From contig DNFA01000046.1 in NCBI GenBank assembly GCA_003487665.1, forward strand, positions 507 through 10,731: a stretch of 10,225 nt of DNA. The letters run 5' to 3'. Of the stretch, positions 6,153 to 10,225 are shown piece by piece; positions within the stretch are counted from its first letter, which is position 1; each line of letters starts with the position of its first letter. The translations under genes were made by a program, and so were the position numbers. The notes beneath the pieces were generated by a model that was given only the letters and a program-made list of their open reading frames with translations, ran no database searches and was not told the DNA's origin. This DNA comes from Oscillibacter sp. (GTDB lineage: Bacteria; Bacillota; Clostridia; Oscillospirales; Oscillospiraceae).

Positions 6153-7025
6153 CACCATGCCCTGTACGAATTCCGCCGGGTCGAAGGGCTTCAGGTCGTC
6201 GATGCCCTCGCCCACGCCCACGAACTTCACGGGCACGCCCAGCTCCTGGGCGATGGCGATGACGATGCCGCCCTTGGCGGTACCGTCCAATTTGGTGAGG
6301 ATGATGCCGGTAAGCCCCGCCGTCTCCTTGAACGTCCGCGCCTGGATCAGCCCGTTCTGCCCGGTGGTGGCATCCAGCACCAGCAGCGTCTCGCAGCTGG
6401 AATCCGGGCACTCCCGGTCGATGATCTTCCGCAGCTTGGCCAGCTCGTTCATCAGGTTCTGCTTGTTGTGCAGCCGTCCGGCGGTGTCGCACAGCACCAC
6501 GTCCGTGCCCCGCGCCTTGGCCGCCTGCAGCGCATCGAACAGCACAGCGCCGGGGTCGGCGCCCTCGTTCTGGCGGACGATGTCCACCCCCGCCCGCTGG
6601 GACCAGATCTCCAGCTGGTCGGCGGCGGCGGCACGGAATGTATCGCCGGCGCACAGCAGGACCTTCTTGCCCTGCGATTTCAGCTGCTTGGCCAGCTTGC
6701 CGATGGACGTGGTCTTGCCCACGCCGTTGACGCCGATGACCAGCACCACAGCGGGCTTGCCCTCCAGCGTCAGGGCGCTGTCGCCCACCTCCAGCTTGCT
6801 GCGAAGGATGTCCCGCAGGGCGTCCTTTACCTCCTCCATGCGGCCGAGAAAGCGCTCTTTCACCCGCTTGCGCAGCTGCGCAACGATGTCGCAGGCTGTC
6901 TCCGCGCCCACGTCCGCCAGGATCAGCGCCTCCTCCAGACTGTCGTAGAACTCATCGTTCAGATCGTCGAAGGTGGGGACGGCGGTAAACGCCTGCTTGA
7001 GTATCTGAAATAAGCCCATTGCCAT
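6150..7025 (-). CDS. ftsY: Signal recognition particle receptor FtsY
   Basis: The SRP-receptor GTPase docks ribosome-nascent-chain complexes carrying SRP at the membrane for co-translational insertion. The 291-residue protein is an NG-domain only: an N-terminal helical bundle (about residues 10-80) followed by the GTPase domain. The GTPase motifs are GVNGVGKTT (98-106), DTFRAAAADQL (128-138), DTAGR (180-184), TKLD (244-247) and the closing GVGEGIDDLKPF (270-281). The long acidic A domain found in E. coli FtsY is absent, which is normal for many Firmicutes. Membrane binding probably depends on the short N-terminal helix (MAMGLFQILKQAF). The DTFRAAA and closing motifs match FtsY rather than Ffh, and there is no methionine-rich M domain. 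The first ATG is chosen because AAGGAGG lies 7 bases upstream. A second in-frame ATG two codons later is less well placed. smc-ftsY adjacency is typical of Firmicutes. Confidence 0.97.
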   Translation of the reverse strand: MAMGLFQILKQAFTAVPTFDDLNDEFYDSLEEALILADVGAETACDIVAQLRKRVKERFLGRMEEVKDALRDILRSKLEVGDSALTLEGKPAVVLVIGVNGVGKTTSIGKLAKQLKSQGKKVLLCAGDTFRAAAADQLEIWSQRAGVDIVRQNEGADPGAVLFDALQAAKARGTDVVLCDTAGRLHNKQNLMNELAKLRKIIDRECPDSSCETLLVLDATTGQNGLIQARTFKETAGLTGIILTKLDGTAKGGIVIAIAQELGVPVKFVGVGEGIDDLKPFDPAEFVQGMV

Positions 7026-7032
7026 AATGTGA

Positions 7033-7040
7033 CCTCCTTA
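7033..7040 (-). promoter_or_regulatory. Shine-Dalgarno of ftsY fused to the smc stop codon
   Basis: Minus-strand TAAGGAGG carries the smc TAA stop and a strong ribosome binding site 7 bases before the ftsY ATG. Sequence and spacing are identical to the ftsY-rph junction. Confidence 0.85.
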
Positions 7041-10000
7041 TTTGATATGCAGCTCCTTGGCCATGTCGTTGAGATTGATGGTCAGGATGCGGCTGACGCC
7101 CTTTTCCTGCATGGTCACGCCGTACAGGACGTCCGCCTCCTCCATGGTGCCCCGGCGGTGGGTGATGACGATGAACTGCGTTTTCCCGGCGATGCGCCGC
7201 ATGTAGCGGGCGTAGCGCACCACGTTGGCCTCGTCCAGCGCCGCCTCGATCTCGTCCATGACGCAGAAAGGCGTGGGGTGCACCTTGAGAATGGCGAAGT
7301 ACAGCGCGATGGCCACGAACGCCTTCTCGCCGCCGGACAGCAGCGTGATGGTCTTGAGCTGCTTGCCGGGGGGCTGCACCTTGATCTCGATGCCGCAGTT
7401 GAGTATGTCGTTTTCGTCCTCCAGCTCCAGCCGCGCCTTGCCGCCGCCGAACAGCTCCAGAAACGTCTCCTGAAAGCTCTCGTTCAGCAGCTGGAACTGC
7501 TGGGCGAATATCTCGGTCATCTGCTGGGTGATCTGGTCGATGATGCCCAGCAGCTCCTCCTTGGCCTGCTCCACGTCGCTGCGCTGCTCGGAGAGGTAGG
7601 TGTACCGGGTGTTCACCCGGTCGAACTCCTCGATGGCGCCGATATTGGGCGTGCCCAGCGACTTGATCTCCCGGTTCAGTTCCGCAATGCGGCGGGTGGC
7701 CTTGGGGACGCTCTCCAGTTCGATGCGCTGCTCCATGGCATCGCTGTGGCTCAGCTCGTAGCGCTCCCAGAGCTTTTCCAGTATCTGGCTCTCCTCCATG
7801 CCGCTGCTGTCCAGCTTCTGCTGGAGCTTGGCATGGGCTTGCATGGCGTTGAGCAGCGCGTCATTGCACTGGCGGCTGTCGCGGCTGTGCCGGTCGCGCT
7901 GCTGCTCCAGCTCCAGCTTGGCCTGCGCCAGCTGCTCCAGCTTCTGCCGCAGGGTGTCCGTCCGGCGATTGTGCTCGGTCAGGCTTGCCTGATGCTGCGC
8001 CATGTCCGCCGCCGCCTTTTCGTTGGCCTGACGGTACCGCTGCGCCAGCTCGTCACGCTCTGCCCGGTCGGACACCATGTCCGCCTGCAATCCTTTCAGA
8101 TCCTCCACGCTGCGCAGAGCGCCGTCCTTCTCGGCAGACAGCGCCGCCTGTGCCGCTTTTTTATCGCTGACGGCCTGCGCCAGCCGGTTGGTCTGCTCGG
8201 TCAGATCGGTCTGACCGGTCAGCTTGTCCTGCATGCTGCGGCGCAGCTGCGCGGCGCGTTCCTCCGCCGCGTCGATGGCCGCCTGCTGCTCGGCGGCACG
8301 GGTGCGGCTGTCCTTCTCCCGGCTGTCAATATCCGCCAGCTCGCGCTCCATGGCCTCGCAGCTGAGACGCAGGCTCTCCAACAGGATGTCGTAGTGATCC
8401 TGCTTGCCCTGCAGGGTCAGCACGTCGTCCTCGGCCTTGCGCTGCTGCTCCTTGGCCACCTGCAATTCGTACTCCGCCTTTTGCAGCTCCCGCTGCGCCG
8501 TCTCCGCCTGCTGCGCGGCCTCGTTGAGCCTGTCGTGCAGGGCGCCCTGCGCCTTTGTGAGCCGTTCCAGCTCGTTGGCGCGGGACAGCACGCCGGAGGA
8601 GCGGCTGACGGAGCCGCCGGTCATGGAGCCGCCCCGGTTGATGATCTGCCCGTCCAGCGTGACGATGCGGAAGGCGCTGCGGAACTTCCGGGCAAGGGCG
8701 ATGCCGCTGTCCAGATCCTCCACCACCACCGTGCGACCCAGCAGATTCCTGAAAATGTTATCGTACCGGCTGTCGTAGCGCACCAGCCGGCTGGCCACGC
8801 CCACAAAGCCGTATTCGCCGTCTACGTTCTCCCGCAGCTCGTCGCCGCGGATGGCCGTCAGCGGCAGGAAGGTGGCGCGGCCGCCGTCCCGCTGCTTCAG
8901 GAACTGGATGGCCGCCTTTGCGTCCTCCTCTCTGTCCACCACAATGTTCTGCAGCGCGCCGCCCAGCGCCGTTTCCAGCGCCACGGCGTACTCCTGCTTT
9001 GTGGTCATCAGTCCCGCCACAGGGCCGTGGATGCCGCGCAGCGTGTTCTTCTCCGCCGCCTGCATGACGGTCTTGACCGCCTTGTTGAAGCCCTCGTACT
9101 CCTTCTCCATCTCGGTCAGCAGCCGGATGCGGTCATCCTGCGCGCCCACCTTCATGGTCAGCTCCAGCTTGGCCGCCTGCGCCGCCTCCGCCTTCTGGCG
9201 GCGGCTGTCCATGCGCAGGCTGTGTCCCTGGATGATATTCTGCACCGCCTGCGCTTCCTCCTTGGCATCGTTCAGCGCCCGGCGGTTCTGCTTGGCTTCC
9301 TTCTCGCTGCCCTCCAGCTTGGTCTGTGCGTCAGTCAGCTCCTGCCGCACGGCTGTGCGGCGCTGATCGGCGCTCTCCAGCGCCGCGTTCAGAGCGGACA
9401 GCGCGGCGCGCCCGTCGGCGGCCTCCGCCACGGCGATGGCCTCCTGCGCCCGCAGGGACTCGGCCTCGTCCGCCGCGCCCCTGGCACTGTCGGACAGTGC
9501 CTGCGCCTGTGCCAGCAGCGCATCCAGATCCCGGCCCAATTCAGCGGCAGAGCTGTCGATATCCGCAATGTGCGCCAGCTGCGCGTCGATCTGCCCCTGC
9601 AGATTCTCCCGCCGCGCGTCGGCGTTGGTCAGCTCCTGCTCCAACCGGCGCAGGGAGTCGTTGTTGTGGTCGATGGACGTTTGCAGCACGGCGATGGCCG
9701 CGGATTCCTCCCCGGCGGCGCTGTCGGCTTCGCCGGCCTGCTGCCGCAGCGTCTCCGCCTGTATGTCGTTCTGGCGCATCTGCTCGGTGAAGCTCTCGCC
9801 CAGCGCGTAGGACTCGTCCAGCGCCTGCTGCGCCCGGTCGCACTCCGCCTTGGCCAGCGCCGTGTCGGATTCCAGCTTCAGCCGCGCCGTGCGCAGATCC
9901 TGCAGCTGCTCCAGCCACACGGAGATCTCCAGCACCCGCAGCTCATCGCGGAGCACCAGATACTTCTTCGCCGTCTCCGCCTGCTGGCGCAGCGGCTCTA

Positions 10001-10225
10001 CCTGCAATTCCAGCTCCGCGATCTTGTCGTTGATGCGCACCAGATTCTCCTCCGTGCGCTCCAGCTTCCGCTCGGAGTCCTCTTTCCGGTGGCGGTATTT
10101 GCTGATACCGGCGGCCTCCTCAAAGACCTCGCGGCGCTCGCCGCTCTTGACGGACAGGATCTCGTCGATCTTGCCCTGCCCGATGATGGAGTAGCCCTCG
10201 CGCCCCATGCCGGTGTCCATGAACA
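7038..10225 (-). CDS. smc: Chromosome partition protein SMC (5' end outside the window)
   Basis: The ATPase core of bacterial condensin, which folds and segregates the chromosome with ScpA and ScpB. The window holds the last 1062 codons. The frame is open to the right edge, so the ATG at 10218-10220 is an internal methionine (the family reads FMDTG here), and about 130 N-terminal residues with the Walker A loop are missing. Present, numbering from that Met, are: the end of the N-terminal head with YSIIGQGKIDEIL and FEEAAGISKYRHRK; a long Ala/Glu/Gln-rich coiled coil (about 55-370); the hinge (about 385-545) with its glycine-rich GGSMTGGS end; a second coiled coil (about 545-850); and the C-terminal head with LSGGE (961-965), Walker B ending in Asp989-Glu990, and the ITHRRGTM segment. 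Full length would be near 1190 residues, normal for SMC. Glu990 is the expected catalytic residue. Its neighbour ftsY starts 12 bases after the stop. Confidence 0.97.
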   Translation of the reverse strand, partial: FMDTGMGREGYSIIGQGKIDEILSVKSGERREVFEEAAGISKYRHRKEDSERKLERTEENLVRINDKIAELELQVEPLRQQAETAKKYLVLRDELRVLEISVWLEQLQDLRTARLKLESDTALAKAECDRAQQALDESYALGESFTEQMRQNDIQAETLRQQAGEADSAAGEESAAIAVLQTSIDHNNDSLRRLEQELTNADARRENLQGQIDAQLAHIADIDSSAAELGRDLDALLAQAQALSDSARGAADEAESLRAQEAIAVAEAADGRAALSALNAALESADQRRTAVRQELTDAQTKLEGSEKEAKQNRRALNDAKEEAQAVQNIIQGHSLRMDSRRQKAEAAQAAKLELTMKVGAQDDRIRLLTEMEKEYEGFNKAVKTVMQAAEKNTLRGIHGPVAGLMTTKQEYAVALETALGGALQNIVVDREEDAKAAIQFLKQRDGGRATFLPLTAIRGDELRENVDGEYGFVGVASRLVRYDSRYDNIFRNLLGRTVVVEDLDSGIALARKFRSAFRIVTLDGQIINRGGSMTGGSVSRSSGVLSRANELERLTKAQGALHDRLNEAAQQAETAQRELQKAEYELQVAKEQQRKAEDDVLTLQGKQDHYDILLESLRLSCEAMERELADIDSREKDSRTRAAEQQAAIDAAEERAAQLRRSMQDKLTGQTDLTEQTNRLAQAVSDKKAAQAALSAEKDGALRSVEDLKGLQADMVSDRAERDELAQRYRQANEKAAADMAQHQASLTEHNRRTDTLRQKLEQLAQAKLELEQQRDRHSRDSRQCNDALLNAMQAHAKLQQKLDSSGMEESQILEKLWERYELSHSDAMEQRIELESVPKATRRIAELNREIKSLGTPNIGAIEEFDRVNTRYTYLSEQRSDVEQAKEELLGIIDQITQQMTEIFAQQFQLLNESFQETFLELFGGGKARLELEDENDILNCGIEIKVQPPGKQLKTITLLSGGEKAFVAIALYFAILKVHPTPFCVMDEIEAALDEANVVRYARYMRRIAGKTQFIVITHRRGTMEEADVLYGVTMQEKGVSRILTINLNDMAKELHIK

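Noticed and set aside
5667..7013. Plus-strand 448-codon frame
   Set aside because: It is antisense to rph and ftsY, is rich in His, Gln and Ala, and shows no family features.
7017..7019. Alternative FtsY start two codons downstream
   Set aside because: The first ATG has the better spacing (7 bases) from AAGGAGG.
10218..10220. ATG as the true start of smc
   Set aside because: The frame stays open to the window edge with Phe before this Met. In SMC proteins this point lies within the N-terminal head after Walker A, so it is an internal residue.
1..10225. CRISPR array, transposon, phage genes or tRNA/rRNA genes
   Set aside because: No regularly spaced direct repeats, transposase or phage-like frames, or tRNA/rRNA sequences were seen. 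All coding space is accounted for by conserved housekeeping genes.

Overview
The window is a block of conserved bacterial housekeeping genes, all on the minus strand, from a high-GC (clearly above 60% by eye) Firmicute. A class Clostridia bacterium, probably of the Oscillospirales/Oscillospiraceae type, fits best. The reasons are the smc-ftsY order, the rph-rdgB pair, a fused NadD-YqeK protein, and a tRNA-sensing T-box leader in front of leuS. The genus cannot be fixed from the sequence alone.

Read in the direction of transcription (right to left), the window opens inside smc, whose first ~130 codons lie beyond the right edge. It continues with ftsY, rph (RNase PH), rdgB (non-canonical purine NTPase), a yhbY-type ribosome-binding protein gene, a fused nadD-yqeK gene and rsfS. 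These seven genes are packed without usable gaps. Two junctions have a stop codon embedded in the next Shine-Dalgarno (TAAGGAGG), three have ATGA start/stop overlaps, and one has a single base between stop and start. They almost certainly form one transcription unit with strong translational coupling. Its functions are chromosome compaction (SMC), membrane targeting of ribosomes (FtsY), 3' RNA trimming (RNase PH), nucleotide-pool cleaning (RdgB), ribosome assembly and silencing (YhbY, RsfS), and NAD synthesis plus Ap4A breakdown (NadD-YqeK).

After rsfS comes a ~370-base gap with a clear sigma-A-type promoter and a complete T-box riboswitch: Stem I features, antiterminator with a UGGU bulge, and an intrinsic terminator with a GAAA-capped 10-bp stem. 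It controls leuS, the leucyl-tRNA synthetase gene, which ends near the left edge. The last ~150 bases contain no gene I can support, but they hold several short inverted repeats that may be a dispersed intergenic element.

I found no previously undescribed multi-gene system. The points most worth a second look are the T-box with a variant antiterminator bulge, the NadD-YqeK fusion and its start without a visible Shine-Dalgarno, the repeated stop/Shine-Dalgarno junction architecture, and the structured intergenic tail after leuS.
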